Shown here piece by piece: positions 21,619-32,300 of a DNA stretch of 64,000 nt. This stretch comes from Teratosphaeria epicoccoides (lineage: Eukaryota; Ascomycota; Dothideomycetes; Mycosphaerellales; Teratosphaeriaceae), in assembly GCA_021401465.1 (NCBI GenBank), contig JADDMT010000069.1, positions 1 through 64,000 on the forward strand, in the 5' to 3' direction. The translations under genes and the position numbers were made by a program. Each line of letters starts with the position of its first letter. The stretch's first letter is position 1. A model generated the notes under the pieces. That model ran no database searches. It was not told the DNA's origin and worked only from the letters and a program-made list of their open reading frames with translations.

Positions 21619-22275
21619 TCAGAACTCAGGTGCAGCTCTCCTGGCTGCGGCGGCGTTACTCGCGGCTTTGGTGGATCCATCCAGCTCGCCAATCTGCCTC
21701 CCGTCCGTTGCTGATCGTTGGGGCCGTGATGCTCTGAAAGGCGTGCTCGTAATCTCAATCTCCTGCCCCTCGACCACGGACTGCGACGTTGCCGTAGCAG
21801 GGCGTGGTGATCGTGAAGGCGATGGAGAAGTGGTCGTGCCTTTCGAATCTCCTCCATCTGCCTCTCCAGCAATCCTTTCAACAAGCGTGAGTTTCGCCTT
21901 CGCACCCGCCAACCTCTCATCAAACTCGTTTACGTCATCATCCCCATTCTTACATTCGAGGCTTTCTGGGTCAGTCAACTCTGTCAGGCGCTCCACATGT
22001 CGTTTCAATCTCTCGCCGCCTTTCAACGCTCTCATGCCATCTGCTGCAGAGGTGGATCTTGACAGTCGTGCACCCCAAACTCTCGCTTGACCATGCATCC
22101 GACCCATTCCCACGGCTTTGGAGAAGCCTTTTTCAAGTCCAAAAAGGCGACCCTCTACAAGCCCAGCACGCGTGCCGTCGCGTAAGCCGAGATTGTAGCC
22201 TTCAGTGAAGTAAGTGTCTTCCAGAGTCAGGAGATCGGCGAAGGGATCCGAATTTTGATCCGAGGTCGAATCCAT
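21619..22275 (-). CDS. LTO1: LTO1 (ORAOV1) homologue, Yae1 partner
   Basis: Lto1 and Yae1 form an adaptor that brings the cytosolic Fe-S assembly machinery to the ribosome-recycling ATPase Rli1/ABCE1. The N-terminal domain shows the family signature: an acidic start, FADLLTLEDTYFTEGYNLG, then Gly residues at regular four-residue spacing (GLRDGTRAGLVEGRLFGLEKG), the 'deca-GX3' motif. 218 aa from ATG 22275, whose N-terminus begins MDSTSDQNSDPF; ATGs at 22290 and 22302 would add 5-9 residues. The C-terminal half is Ser/Thr/Ala-rich and longer than in yeast. It ends PEF, whereas many Lto1 proteins end in a Trp important for Fe-S targeting, so a missed 3' exon is possible. It is divergent from MES1. 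Confidence 0.8.
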   Translation of the reverse strand: MDSTSDQNSDPFADLLTLEDTYFTEGYNLGLRDGTRAGLVEGRLFGLEKGFSKAVGMGRMHGQARVWGARLSRSTSAADGMRALKGGERLKRHVERLTELTDPESLECKNGDDDVNEFDERLAGAKAKLTLVERIAGEADGGDSKGTTTSPSPSRSPRPATATSQSVVEGQEIEITSTPFRASRPQRSATDGRQIGELDGSTKAASNAAAARRAAPEF

Positions 22276-23240
22276 AGTGACCGGATGCATGCTCCGAAAC
22301 ATTGATGTGTGCTCGAGCGAATACCAATTCGCGAGCGTAGGCGGTACACAAAGGTTCGGCCCCAGGTTTTCGACCGAGGGGCCGTGGGCTCGCGCAACTT
22401 CCCCATTCGGTCACCCTTCACTGTCACGGCCGGTACTTTTTGGCATGCGTTGGGTTGCACATTATGATCACGCATGTCGAGCGAGAAGAGGTTTTGACGG
22501 AGTAAACATCATGGGATGTGTCACTGGCAATCAAACCCGTCATTCAATTTGCGATTAGTTTTGTTGAGGCCATGCACACTGCTCCAAAACCGATCGTAAA
22601 TTCAATACATCCACATGAATGGGGGCTAGCCATCAATCGGTCTGGCATGCAGAATCGCCAATCTTGAGCACACTTTGTGAGCAAGATCACCAGAGTAGAC
22701 TCGGCCATTTGTGTTCCGCCATCCCAGCGGTCCGTGCACCTCATTCCCGCCCCCGGTGATGGACCACACATATATCGTCATCCAAGAATTGAACTATGGA
22801 TCATCCTATGTGAAGGCCTGTTTTGCAGCTGGCGCTACCGAGAATGAGATGGTCTCAATCTTGGTCAACGGGATGAGGTGGCGGTGCTCGCAAAATCAAA
22901 ACTCTGAAACCGGAGCTGGAGGGGTTAGATCGGCACCGCGTCGCCATGCGGAACGGGTTTCAACTTGATCGGAGCTCTCACTGATTTGGGACAGCCCTGC
23001 TATTCAGTGTCACGTCCAGCGAATACAAACGGAAGCAAGAACAGAAAAGTCAGGCAGGGCAGCAGGGCGTGTGATCGAGTTGCAGTGCATGTCATGTGTG
23101 AGGAAAGTCGGGGATGGAGAAACGCGAAGCCGATCTCCGGCGGGGCACGCGACTAAGCAGGCTGGGTTTGAACTTTTGGGACAGGGCAGGCCTGGGAGTG
23201 GAGGTAGGAGGTAGTCTGACTGTTTCGCGCACGAGTCACA
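22276..23240. promoter_or_regulatory. 0.97-kb divergent spacer between LTO1 and MES1
   Basis: It should contain both promoters. I saw no clear TATA box, CACGTG box, RNA gene or repeat in it. Confidence 0.3.
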
Positions 23241-25283
23241 ATGAAAGTGTATGGGAAAAAGGCTGCTTTCCGTCTCTCTGAACCCAGCAGAACACACCCT
23301 GGGTCTCTTATTTCACGCCTACGACGGGCTTTTGCAACAGAAGTGTCGAGAATGATGAACGGCGTGGAACGGGACGAAATTCTGCCAATTCCTGGCAAGA
23401 AAAACATCCTAATCACTTCTGCTTTGCCATACGTGAACAACGTCCCACACCTGGGCAACGTGATAGGTTCCGTCCTCTCAGCAGATGTTTTTAGCAGATA
23501 CTGCAAAGCACGAGGGCATCCAACGCTGTATGTGTGTGGGACAGACGAGTATGGCACAGCGACAGAAACGAAGGCGATCGAGGAGAAGATGACGCCGCAG
23601 CAATTATGCGACAAGTACAACAAGATTCACAAAGAAGTCTACGACTGGTTTGAGATTGGCTTCGATCACTTTGGGCGGACTCCAACGCAAGAGCAGACAG
23701 ACATTGCCCAAGACATCTTCCTGAAGTTGTACGAGAACGGTTATTTGGAGGAGCAGGAGACGACACAACCGTATTGTAATGAGCACAAGGCGTTCTTGGC
23801 GGATCGATTCGTGGAGGGCGAGTGTCCACTGTGTGGTTATCTGGACGCCCGAGGCGACCAATGCGACAAGTGCGGACACCTGCTAGACCCGCTTGAGCTG
23901 AAGAATCCTCGCTGCAAGCTGGACAATGCGACGCCTGAACCGCGGAAGACGAAGCATGTCTTTCTACTACTAGACAAGCTGCAGCAGCTCGAGGAGGAGT
24001 GGTCGAAGCAGTCGCAAGAGAAGGGTGCTTGGTCGGAGAACGGCATCAACATCACCAATGCATGGCTGAAAGAAGGTCTGAAGCCGCGAGGTATCACCCG
24101 CGACCTCAAATGGGGGACACCAGTACCTCTCAAAGGCTATGACGACAAGGTCATGTATGTGTGGTTCGACGCGTGTATTGGCTATGTCTCGATCACGGCG
24201 ACATACACCAAGGAGTGGCAGAAGTGGTGGAAGAATCCGGAGGATGTCAAGCTGTACCAATTCATGGGCAAGGACAATGTGCCGTTCCATACCGTCGTCT
24301 TCCCGTGCTCACAGCTTGGGACGAAGGACAGATGGACCATGCTGCATCACATCTCAACGACGGAGTATCTCAACTACGAAGGCGGCAAGTTCTCCAAAAG
24401 TCGGAATATTGGCGTTTTCGGTACCAGCGCGAAGGAGACTGGCGTTGCAGCAGATGTGTGGCGGTACTTCCTGTTGCTTCGAAGACCTGAGACTAGCGAC
24501 ACAGAGTTCCAATGGGATGGCTTCATCTCCGCGAACAACAATGAGCTGGTGGCGAATTTTGGCAACTTCGTCAACCGGGTCCTCAAATATGTCAATTCAG
24601 CCAACTATGACTCAGTCGTGCCAGCGCTACCAGATCTTGAAGAGAGCTCTGATCTCGCAAAGGGCATTGCACAGCATATCAAGGACGCCAATGACATTCT
24701 CAGACGGTACCGAGACGAGATGAATGCCGTCCACCTTAAGCAAGGCCTGATCATCGCCCGAGAGCTCTCATCGTTGGGCAACAAGCTGCTGCAAGACAAC
24801 CGTCTCGACAACAACCTATTCAACAACGAGCGCCAACGCTGTGACGCAGTCGTGAATCTGGCAATCAATCACATCCACCTCCTGGCCTCAGTCATAGCTC
24901 CCTACATCCCAGCGACCTCTCGCTCGATCCTCGAGCAACTCAAAACAGATCTTTTGATCATCCCAGATCAGTGGATGGCCAAGTCCATCGCTGGCGGTCA
25001 TAACATTGGCAAAGCCGCGCACCTATTTAAAAATATCAAGCCAGAGAAAGAGGTTGAGTGGCGGGAGCTATTTGGTGGTGACGAGCTGAAGAAGCAAAAA
25101 GAGGCGGACGCGGCAAAGAAGGCTGCGAGGAAGGCCGAGAAGGAGGCGAAGAAGTTGAAGAAGGCTGCTGAGAGGCAGAAGACGGCGGGGCAGGCGGTTG
25201 AGAATCCGGAGGGCCCGAGTGAGAAGGATGCGGTTCAGGAGGTGACGGCGGGCGTGGCGCAGGTCGGGGTGCAGACTTCGTAG
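23241..25283 (+). CDS. MES1: methionyl-tRNA synthetase
   Basis: Class I synthetase charging tRNA-Met. Single exon, 680 aa from ATG 23241. The Rossmann fold opens with ILITSALPYVNNVPHLGN, where HLGN is the HIGH motif (70-73). The zinc-binding CP1 insert has CPLCGYLDARGDQCDKCG (about 195-213). The catalytic loop KFSKS is at about 383-387 (KMSKS equivalent). An anticodon-binding helical domain follows, and the tail is Lys/Ala/Glu-rich (620-650). Cytosolic fungal enzymes usually begin a few residues before the PGKKNILIT stretch, which matches ATG 23352 or 23355 (MMNGVERDE). The 37 residues before it, with SLISRLRRAFATEVSR, are basic and could be a mitochondrial presequence used by an alternative start, or may be 5' UTR. 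Confidence 0.95.
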   Translation: MKVYGKKAAFRLSEPSRTHPGSLISRLRRAFATEVSRMMNGVERDEILPIPGKKNILITSALPYVNNVPHLGNVIGSVLSADVFSRYCKARGHPTLYVCGTDEYGTATETKAIEEKMTPQQLCDKYNKIHKEVYDWFEIGFDHFGRTPTQEQTDIAQDIFLKLYENGYLEEQETTQPYCNEHKAFLADRFVEGECPLCGYLDARGDQCDKCGHLLDPLELKNPRCKLDNATPEPRKTKHVFLLLDKLQQLEEEWSKQSQEKGAWSENGINITNAWLKEGLKPRGITRDLKWGTPVPLKGYDDKVMYVWFDACIGYVSITATYTKEWQKWWKNPEDVKLYQFMGKDNVPFHTVVFPCSQLGTKDRWTMLHHISTTEYLNYEGGKFSKSRNIGVFGTSAKETGVAADVWRYFLLLRRPETSDTEFQWDGFISANNNELVANFGNFVNRVLKYVNSANYDSVVPALPDLEESSDLAKGIAQHIKDANDILRRYRDEMNAVHLKQGLIIARELSSLGNKLLQDNRLDNNLFNNERQRCDAVVNLAINHIHLLASVIAPYIPATSRSILEQLKTDLLIIPDQWMAKSIAGGHNIGKAAHLFKNIKPEKEVEWRELFGGDELKKQKEADAAKKAARKAEKEAKKLKKAAERQKTAGQAVENPEGPSEKDAVQEVTAGVAQVGVQTS

Positions 25284-25611
25284 TGTTGAATCCTAGTCTT
25301 TGTGGAGATTAGCGAGGCGTTGTTGGTCGTGTGTGAGCGATGAAAAGGTCGCTGTAGAGCTTTGATGTGTATGATGGTGATGATGATGATGATGGCGGCC
25401 GTGTAGATGCGGTAATATTGCTCTTTCTGAGCCTGGACTGGGCCCAGCTAGCTTGACACAGTCGCGGGTTTGCAGCGTAGCGGATTTTTTCATCCCAAAA
25501 GGACTCTCGAAAGGGCGCTGTCATTGCGGCGCCGAAGGTTCAGAAGGTGCCAAGTAGACTCAGCTTCGTTACATGGCAGTAGGTGGATACCAGTCTCGTG
25601 GGGACTGCCGT
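25284..25611. other. convergent 3' spacer MES1/HhH gene with GAT repeat
   Basis: It is about 330 bp and holds both 3' UTRs. A short GAT/TGA trinucleotide run lies at about 25372-25394. No other structure was recognised. Confidence 0.4.
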
Positions 25612-26457
25612 TCACACGTTGACCTTTCTCGTCGATCTCCGTTTCTTCGGAGGATTCTCAGCTCGTGCTTCATTAGTGGGCACTTCAGCCTTCTCCTCAG
25701 CCTCTCGCACCAAACGCTCATTACGCTTCCGTTTCTGATCTCCACCCTTACCGAGCCACTCCCGCCGGATCCTCTCCTCCCCTTCCCCCCTCTCCGCCTC
25801 ACCCCCTGCCATCTTCCCCAGCACATAAGCGACTTTCTCAACCTCCAGTGCTCCTACCTCCACTCCTTCGTCCTTCTTCATCCGTCCCTGAAACGCTGCT
25901 ACTTTTTCGCAGAGCGAGAGGTAAGCTTTGACGGAGTAGTCGATCTTCCGGTCCCAGCCGGCGCCAGAAGTTGCTTTGGTGGTTCCTGGGGGACAGGAGA
26001 AGTGCGTCCAGCGGTAGAACTCGTCGGAGAAGAAGGGGATGTGCTCAGAGCTGTAAACGGAAATGAGGAGGGAGGCGGTGGCGGGCCCGACGCCTCGGAG
26101 TTGAGTGAGGTGATGGAGACTGGTGCGGAGAGAGGCGAGATCCGTGCGTCCGGTGTCCTTGCGGAGAGCTTGAAGGGCCTCTCGCGTGGTCGTTTCCACG
26201 ATTTTGGGCTCGTTGGAGCGGATGAGCTTGGGGAGGGCTGGGCGGAATTTGCCGTGGGAGAGTTTCCAATCCATCAGGGTGATGAGTTCGGCTCTGGTGA
26301 AGTACGGGGGATCTCGTTGGGCGACTGATGAGGGGATCTTGGTGTATCTGTCATTTTCTAGTTCCTCTAGCTGTTTGGGCACATGGTCTGGATATCGATT
26401 CAGGAGGGAGTGCAAGGTTTTGTGGTTGATGGTTTGGTACTGGTGCTGTATTTCCAT
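25612..26457 (-). CDS. conserved-looking protein with helix-hairpin-helix motif, unknown function
   Basis: 281 aa, single exon from ATG 26457. The central segment LTQLRGVGPATASLLISVYS is a helix-hairpin-helix of the kind used by DNA glycosylases to grip DNA. It is preceded by TLMDWKLSHGKFRPALPKLI and followed by HIPFFSDEFYRWT. The spacing resembles the HhH-GPD fold, but I do not see the usual catalytic Lys plus downstream Asp context, so glycosylase activity is not claimed. The C-terminal ~70 residues are strongly charged (KRKRNERL, PPKKRRSTRK), suggesting a nuclear, nucleic-acid-bound protein. It is divergent from the coiled-coil gene at 26883. I recognise the style as a fungal family of unknown function. 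Confidence 0.7.
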   Translation of the reverse strand: MEIQHQYQTINHKTLHSLLNRYPDHVPKQLEELENDRYTKIPSSVAQRDPPYFTRAELITLMDWKLSHGKFRPALPKLIRSNEPKIVETTTREALQALRKDTGRTDLASLRTSLHHLTQLRGVGPATASLLISVYSSEHIPFFSDEFYRWTHFSCPPGTTKATSGAGWDRKIDYSVKAYLSLCEKVAAFQGRMKKDEGVEVGALEVEKVAYVLGKMAGGEAERGEGEERIRREWLGKGGDQKRKRNERLVREAEEKAEVPTNEARAENPPKKRRSTRKVNV

Positions 26458-26882
26458 TGTGAAGATATCTGTCGTCGATACTCTCCAATCATGTCTACTT
26501 ATCGCCTAGCATTTGGGCAGGATTATGTGGAATATGAATATTGCATGTGAGAGCTAGGTACTCACGTCAAGAGCAATTTACCCGGAACGCGTCAGGCGCG
26601 TTATGCTAAACAGGAGATAATCTGGAGTGACAATTTGGGGCGACAAATGGTGGACAGGGGGTGATGCTTATCGCCGGGAGCGGTAAACAGCAGTCGCATC
26701 GCACGAGCTCCACCTGCAGCTGAAGCTCGGATTCCGACGGCGGCACGGACTGCGACGGACTGGGACCCAAGACAGTAGAGCTTCCAGTCACTCAGCCTTT
26801 CGCGCCTGGGCAGCCCGACTGCCTCAACCACGGCTCACTGCATACCCCTCATCCGACCCTCACGCACTCTCTTCCGTCCATC
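26458..26882. promoter_or_regulatory. divergent spacer between HhH-protein and coiled-coil genes
   Basis: It is 425 bp between the two ATGs. The half next to 26883 is rich in CTC/CCCT-type pyrimidine tracts on the + strand, common before fungal start codons. No specific site was identified. Confidence 0.3.
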
Positions 26883-29342
26883 ATGGCGACTCTAAAACGC
26901 AAACAGCATTTTGACGACGATCCAATCACGGCCACCATGATGGACGACGGCGGAAGCAGCAGCGACTCAGGCAGCGACACCGACGGCAGCGAGTACCTTC
27001 CTACGCAGAAGATGCGGCGTAAAAGTAAAGGTAAGAGAGCAGCTGCCAGATCTTCGAGCGCTGTCCACAGCGATCCTGTGATCGGGCCAAGCAGTCGACT
27101 GGGCGGTGGCAGCGTGGTGGGAAAGCAGCGGAGACAGGAGGCAGTGGAGGCGCTCCCCACAGCGAGGAATCCACCAAAGGCACACGTGATGCTAGCTGTG
27201 CAGACACCAGAGGCGCTTCAGACGGAGTCCCTCCGTCCCCGCAAAAGGACAGCAACGATCCCGGTGGTGCCGGCAAGAGATGTCAGAGCGTTGCAACACG
27301 AGATCGTACAGCTTCAGCAAGAGGTCGGACATTTGCGGGAGAGCAAAGATGCGTATGGAAAGCAATTGAAGCAGGATCTCGTGCTGGCCGAGTGTTTGAT
27401 GCGTAAGAAGGTCAGCGAGATCGACCTCAAGCGCAAGCAGATACAGTCCATGCATTGGGTCACGTCACGCCGACTGAATTCGCTGGAGCTACATCACAAG
27501 AACCACATTTTGAAGTTGACTACCGAGGTGGACGCGCAGAAAGCAAGGGTGCTCCGCGAACAGACTGAAAAGCTCATGTACCGCGATGAAGTGGAGCACA
27601 AGGAAACCTTGGTCAGCGCGCTCGAAGAAGACTTGACGGAGTTGCGAGGCATACACAATGAAGCAAAAGCAGAGGCCGAAGCCAGGGACAGGAAGAAGGA
27701 CCTGCCACCAGCTTACGGCAATCTACCAGAGGAAGGCCGCTTGCCGCCGTATGAGGTGCACTGTAACGATTCGGGTGCGCTGGAGGTGGCCACATTTAAA
27801 CGTACCCTTCGTGACGGCTTCATGCGGCAGACTATGCTCGCCCAGAAGCGGCTGCAGGACCAAAGGACCAAGATTGCCACCTCCCCCCCGGATATCGTTC
27901 GCGGAACCGCCCCACTAATACTTGACATACAAGAGGCAGAAAGCGCATTTTTCTTGACATTATCTGGCGCTCTGGCTGACGCCGCAAGAACTGCTGAAGA
28001 AGTTCTGCAGAAGAGTCATGATATCGGCACTACACACATTCAATTCTGGATCGACGAGAACGTGGCGGCTGCTCGTACCGGGTCACATTTGCAAAACATC
28101 ATAAGCAAGCAGAAGGCGCATCCAGCCAAGGCGGAACAAGACGACGCGACCGAAGATGGGGCAACAGGAGGTAATGCCGGCAAGGGATCACGCTTGACAC
28201 ATCTATATCCACAGGTCAACGGGCAAGAACTTTTTGACCCTGTGAGCCTTCGAGAACACCCCGAGCTATTTTCTGATGATCCCGACTCCTCGCGGCTGTG
28301 CAGAGTCATCGAAAAGCAAGCTGGGCGTCACGCGTACATCGCGGACCGCTTCGCAAAGCTGATTCTGGACTTAGTCCTCCGCGCAATCGCCCTCCTGGAG
28401 GTTCGGCCTTTGAATCTGCAGAACAAGCTCTCGTCACACAACAAGGCGTTGGCGGCGCTCAGCTGGAGCCAGGTCGACGTCTCGTTGAACGAAGCGCTAC
28501 GTGTCGCCTTCACAGCCGAAACGTACAACACCGCAGCCGAGCGCTTGCTCCAGCTTCAGGCATACCTCACTCAGACCCAGATGTTGCAACAAAGGCTTGA
28601 TACGCAGGGACTTAGGTTGCCCATCACACAATACTTTGATCAAACATGGCTTTGGCTCTCAGATCAAGTCGAATCGCAACGCCAAGAAGCAAGTCGAGAG
28701 TATGACGAAGCAGCCTGCGCACGAAGTGGGTGCGCGCTAAACGTACACGAGCCCGGCTCAGCTTCCACCGCAAGCACTGGTAGCACGACTGAGGACGACG
28801 AGGACATGATCTACAGACGCATTAGGGAGGGTAGCGAGCTCTCTTCCGAGCCTGAGAGGGATGAAGTAGACGAGCGTCCAATCGTGTGTGTCAATCACCA
28901 TCCCGGTGGTCGGAGCTTCACTCAAGAATTACTTGACCGGGTAGTATCACTTCCCGATGCCCCGATGAACAGAGCGGCGGCAGGGGCGGACGGGATCAGA
29001 GAGGCGGCTAGGATCAGTGACGCGGATAGACGCGCAGTCTCAGATGCACTCGGGCGTAGTTCGTCAGCAGAACAGCGCGCATGCGATGGGTACTGCAGGC
29101 CCGCATGGCAGCGCGCAAGCGACGAGGACCAAGCTCGATGCGCTTCGCTCGATGGCAGGCGCCCGAACGAAGCTGCGGACCGACCTAGGGTAGCAGAGAG
29201 GTCGAGATTCAGCCCAATTCATCGACGACGAGCTTGCGCGCCGGGTCCACCGGCGCCCGCTGCGACTTTCCCGCCGCCTCCGCCGTCGCCGACCGTGGAA
29301 GATGTTGATGGGGAGGAGGTCGATAATGTGGTACGGACTTAG
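26883..29342 (+). CDS. 819-aa coiled-coil protein of unknown function
   Basis: A single open frame starting in CATCATGGCGAC, a good fungal start context. The N-terminus has an acidic/Ser run (GGSSSDSGSDTDGSE) and basic clusters (KMRRKSKGKR), suggesting nuclear location. Residues about 125-270 form a coiled coil (ALQHEIVQLQQEVGHLRES and onwards). The middle, 290-610, is mostly helical with no domain I recognise. Residues 620-690 are acidic and Ser/Thr-rich. The last ~130 residues are Ala/Arg/Pro-rich low complexity, ending in a Pro run (ATFPPPPPSPT), and may be loosely constrained or read past a missed splice. No orthologue comes to mind. Confidence 0.65.
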   Translation: MATLKRKQHFDDDPITATMMDDGGSSSDSGSDTDGSEYLPTQKMRRKSKGKRAAARSSSAVHSDPVIGPSSRLGGGSVVGKQRRQEAVEALPTARNPPKAHVMLAVQTPEALQTESLRPRKRTATIPVVPARDVRALQHEIVQLQQEVGHLRESKDAYGKQLKQDLVLAECLMRKKVSEIDLKRKQIQSMHWVTSRRLNSLELHHKNHILKLTTEVDAQKARVLREQTEKLMYRDEVEHKETLVSALEEDLTELRGIHNEAKAEAEARDRKKDLPPAYGNLPEEGRLPPYEVHCNDSGALEVATFKRTLRDGFMRQTMLAQKRLQDQRTKIATSPPDIVRGTAPLILDIQEAESAFFLTLSGALADAARTAEEVLQKSHDIGTTHIQFWIDENVAAARTGSHLQNIISKQKAHPAKAEQDDATEDGATGGNAGKGSRLTHLYPQVNGQELFDPVSLREHPELFSDDPDSSRLCRVIEKQAGRHAYIADRFAKLILDLVLRAIALLEVRPLNLQNKLSSHNKALAALSWSQVDVSLNEALRVAFTAETYNTAAERLLQLQAYLTQTQMLQQRLDTQGLRLPITQYFDQTWLWLSDQVESQRQEASREYDEAACARSGCALNVHEPGSASTASTGSTTEDDEDMIYRRIREGSELSSEPERDEVDERPIVCVNHHPGGRSFTQELLDRVVSLPDAPMNRAAAGADGIREAARISDADRRAVSDALGRSSSAEQRACDGYCRPAWQRASDEDQARCASLDGRRPNEAADRPRVAERSRFSPIHRRRACAPGPPAPAATFPPPPPSPTVEDVDGEEVDNVVRT

Positions 29343-32300
29343 AGCAAGGGGCCGAGAGCTTGTTGGAGGTCTAAGATGCCTCAAAGTGTCGGTCGACGTC
29401 GTATGGGTGCGCAGGATATAGCTTACAAAGTCGAGATCAACATGAAGCGGCTACGTGTTAGGATGTAACATCGCAAATGGCAGAAAGGGAGCTGGCGCTC
29501 GTCGAAGCTTCGCAGCTCCCTTCCGCGACGGAAAGTGGTTGCTGGCTATCACATCTCCCGTGTCTTTCCATGCCTTTTCCGGGGCTTTTCCTCGATATTC
29601 CCGCTGACATCCTGAACATCCCAATAGCGAAGCGTGATACGCTCTAAATACCTCAGAGTGATTCCACACTAAATGATCTGGTTGATCTAGTTGACTGCGT
29701 GCCAAGAAAGTGAGCGCTTTTATCAGACAATCGACTGCTCCTTGAGGCGATTGACTGCTTACTCATGCTGTTGATTGCTCTCTGACGAGCCTGACTTCAT
29801 ACCATTTCACGTACTTTGCGGAGTGCGTTCGGCTAAGTGGTGGGATGTTTGAAATGTCAGCTGAGATGTTTAGCAATAGCCTGTCCTTGCTGACACTGCC
29901 CATCAATATTACGTGCGCGGACGATCCCAGGCGCACATGAGCTCGAATGACTATACTAATGCTCTGCCTATCAGGGATACATACATGACGAAGCACTCGT
30001 CCACGGTCAAAGCTTCCTATCGCTTGCAGATGACTTCTGTACAGCCCCTACCGTCGACGCTGCTGTTCCACTTCCCCAAGATGGTGCCGTGTCCCTCGTT
30101 GCTATCGAAATGCTCCAATTTGACACCGTATTCATGCCAGAGCGCTGTGTGCTCTCTTGGCTGCTGTTGCTGCTGCTCAAGTACCAGAACGTGCTAGTGT
30201 CGCCTGCGATTGAGTTCGACGACTCTGCTCCTCCGGACCCGTCCGTACGGGGCGATGGCGCTTGCGATGGCTCGGTATACGACACCGCGATCGGGATGCC
30301 TGATGTCAGGGCCCAATCCGTTCGGGAGATGGACGTGGTGGGGTCTCCTGCTGCGAGGACCATGTACGAGTGGTCTGGGGATATCTGAGTCCAGGTGGTG
30401 GAGCTTGGAGTATCACGATAGCTGTTATCACGGTGCATCAGCCATGCTGGAAGGTAGGTCCTCAGTGAAGGTCGCAACTGTATCTGTACCTGCTAGGAGA
30501 GCTGCGTCGTTGATTCAGAAAGTGGAACTTTGGTTGTCTGATGCAGCGATCGGCTGAGAGGATTCGAAGGAGACTTGCGTCGAGCTGTTCCAGTTGATTG
30601 AGAAGACCGTCACTACCGTTGTCAATGTGATATCAGCCTCTATCTGCAGCGCCTCTGGCACCTGGCTGTTTGAGAGGTAGGCGACGAGTTAGTGTATGAT
30701 GCTCGCGTAGACGCGCTTGTGCTCGTCGACCAGGCTTCATCACTCGTGGTGATGATCGTCGTAGTCATCCAATGACCTCTCGCAGTCGTCACGCCAAACT
30801 CGGAACTCGCCACCTGGGGGCCTATCGGCGGATGACTGCAAGTCAGTTTTAAGCGATAGTAGACAGGACAGGACTGTCACATAAAACTGTGACTTCAAAC
30901 AAGTGATTAGCCTCGTCTTCCACTTGGCCTGCACGGAAGCCTGTTTCGAAGACGATACTCTGATCACAGGTCATGGTGGACGACGCCCATAACCTAGCTC
31001 GCACAAACGGACCGGAATCATGAAAGCCCAAGAGCCTTGTTTGTCGCCATCCCAGACTAGCTTCACATGTACATGTTCTAATCACCGCCCAAGAGTCTGC
31101 TCCTCCGCCTCTAACAAGGGTGGTCAATTAGACAGCCGCACTTCGCGAGCCCATTTCCTCCTCCATTTATACGGCATAGCTGCAATGACGCTTCTATGCA
31201 TGGAAATGTCTGAGATCACCAGGTCAGCTTATCAGTCGACACAACATCTCGTGGTCACGAGGGAAAATGAGGACATACGTTTGCGCATGGCTGATAATCG
31301 CTTGCTGTTATACAAGATCCAGGATCTCCTTTCACTGCTGTAACGCCGCAATTCTATATGTGATCCACAGATCTCAGCATACGACGTTCACGGATTGCAG
31401 CCAGAGATTGAAAGCTAACCCCTATTGCCTGGGCCCAGGCCGATATTGCGAAGGTTGTGACGGAGAAAAGCAGTGCAGACTTCATGTCTTTGTTTTTTTG
31501 TTGATATTATTGAGTGATGGTGTTCAAGCAAGATGGAGCTCAACATGAATAAGACCACTGGTACCTTTGTATGTGCTAGTAGCCGGGAGAAGCTCGATCC
31601 GCAGGTTCCTGATACGACTGGGCATCGAGCTGATAGCTTGGACGTTCGATCCGTAACAGAACAACCGGCATTAAGCATAGTATGCAGGCCCAAATAGTTG
31701 CAACGACTAGCTCTAGCGCTTCCGTCAATGTTCTCCATTATAATAGTATTTCTTCCTGCTTCTATGATGATGGTAGAAGCCCTACACACGGTTTACAGGA
31801 TTGCACGCATCTCCTAAAACAGACGCAGGCGCCAAGATGGCATCTTGTCAAGACTCTTGTGCCACGAGAGTCCATGCCTTGTGGCGAAAAGGGGGACGAT
31901 CCCGTCTGACCTCTCTTGGGCGGGATTCCTATCGTCCACACGCCGCATGCGTAGAAGCGCTCAAGTGTTCTGCCTGTACTTCATCCGGTTAGTCGCTAAA
32001 TCAGAGATGCACGCTACAAATGTGTAACTCGGTGAGCCGGTATAGTAGCTAAATAAACTACACCCAAGACCTGTAGCGCTGAAGGCAAAAGCTCTCTTGG
32101 GCCGACTAAAATGAGCGTAATAACGCGAGGTAGCTGCTCGTATAGTCCAATCCTAAGCCTATGGCTCCAGGTACTGTCGTGATAGCAAATGATCTTTTAG
32201 TGTGGTCGGCACTGGTAACAGTGATCACATTTTGAATCCAGCTGCTTTTCCTGGACAAGGAGCATTTTAATTCTGCGAGCCTACTAGCCACGTAGTCACC

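Noticed and set aside
30007..30477. Ser/Thr-rich 156-codon - strand frame
   Set aside because: No signal peptide, no domain and a competing + strand frame; not enough to call a gene.
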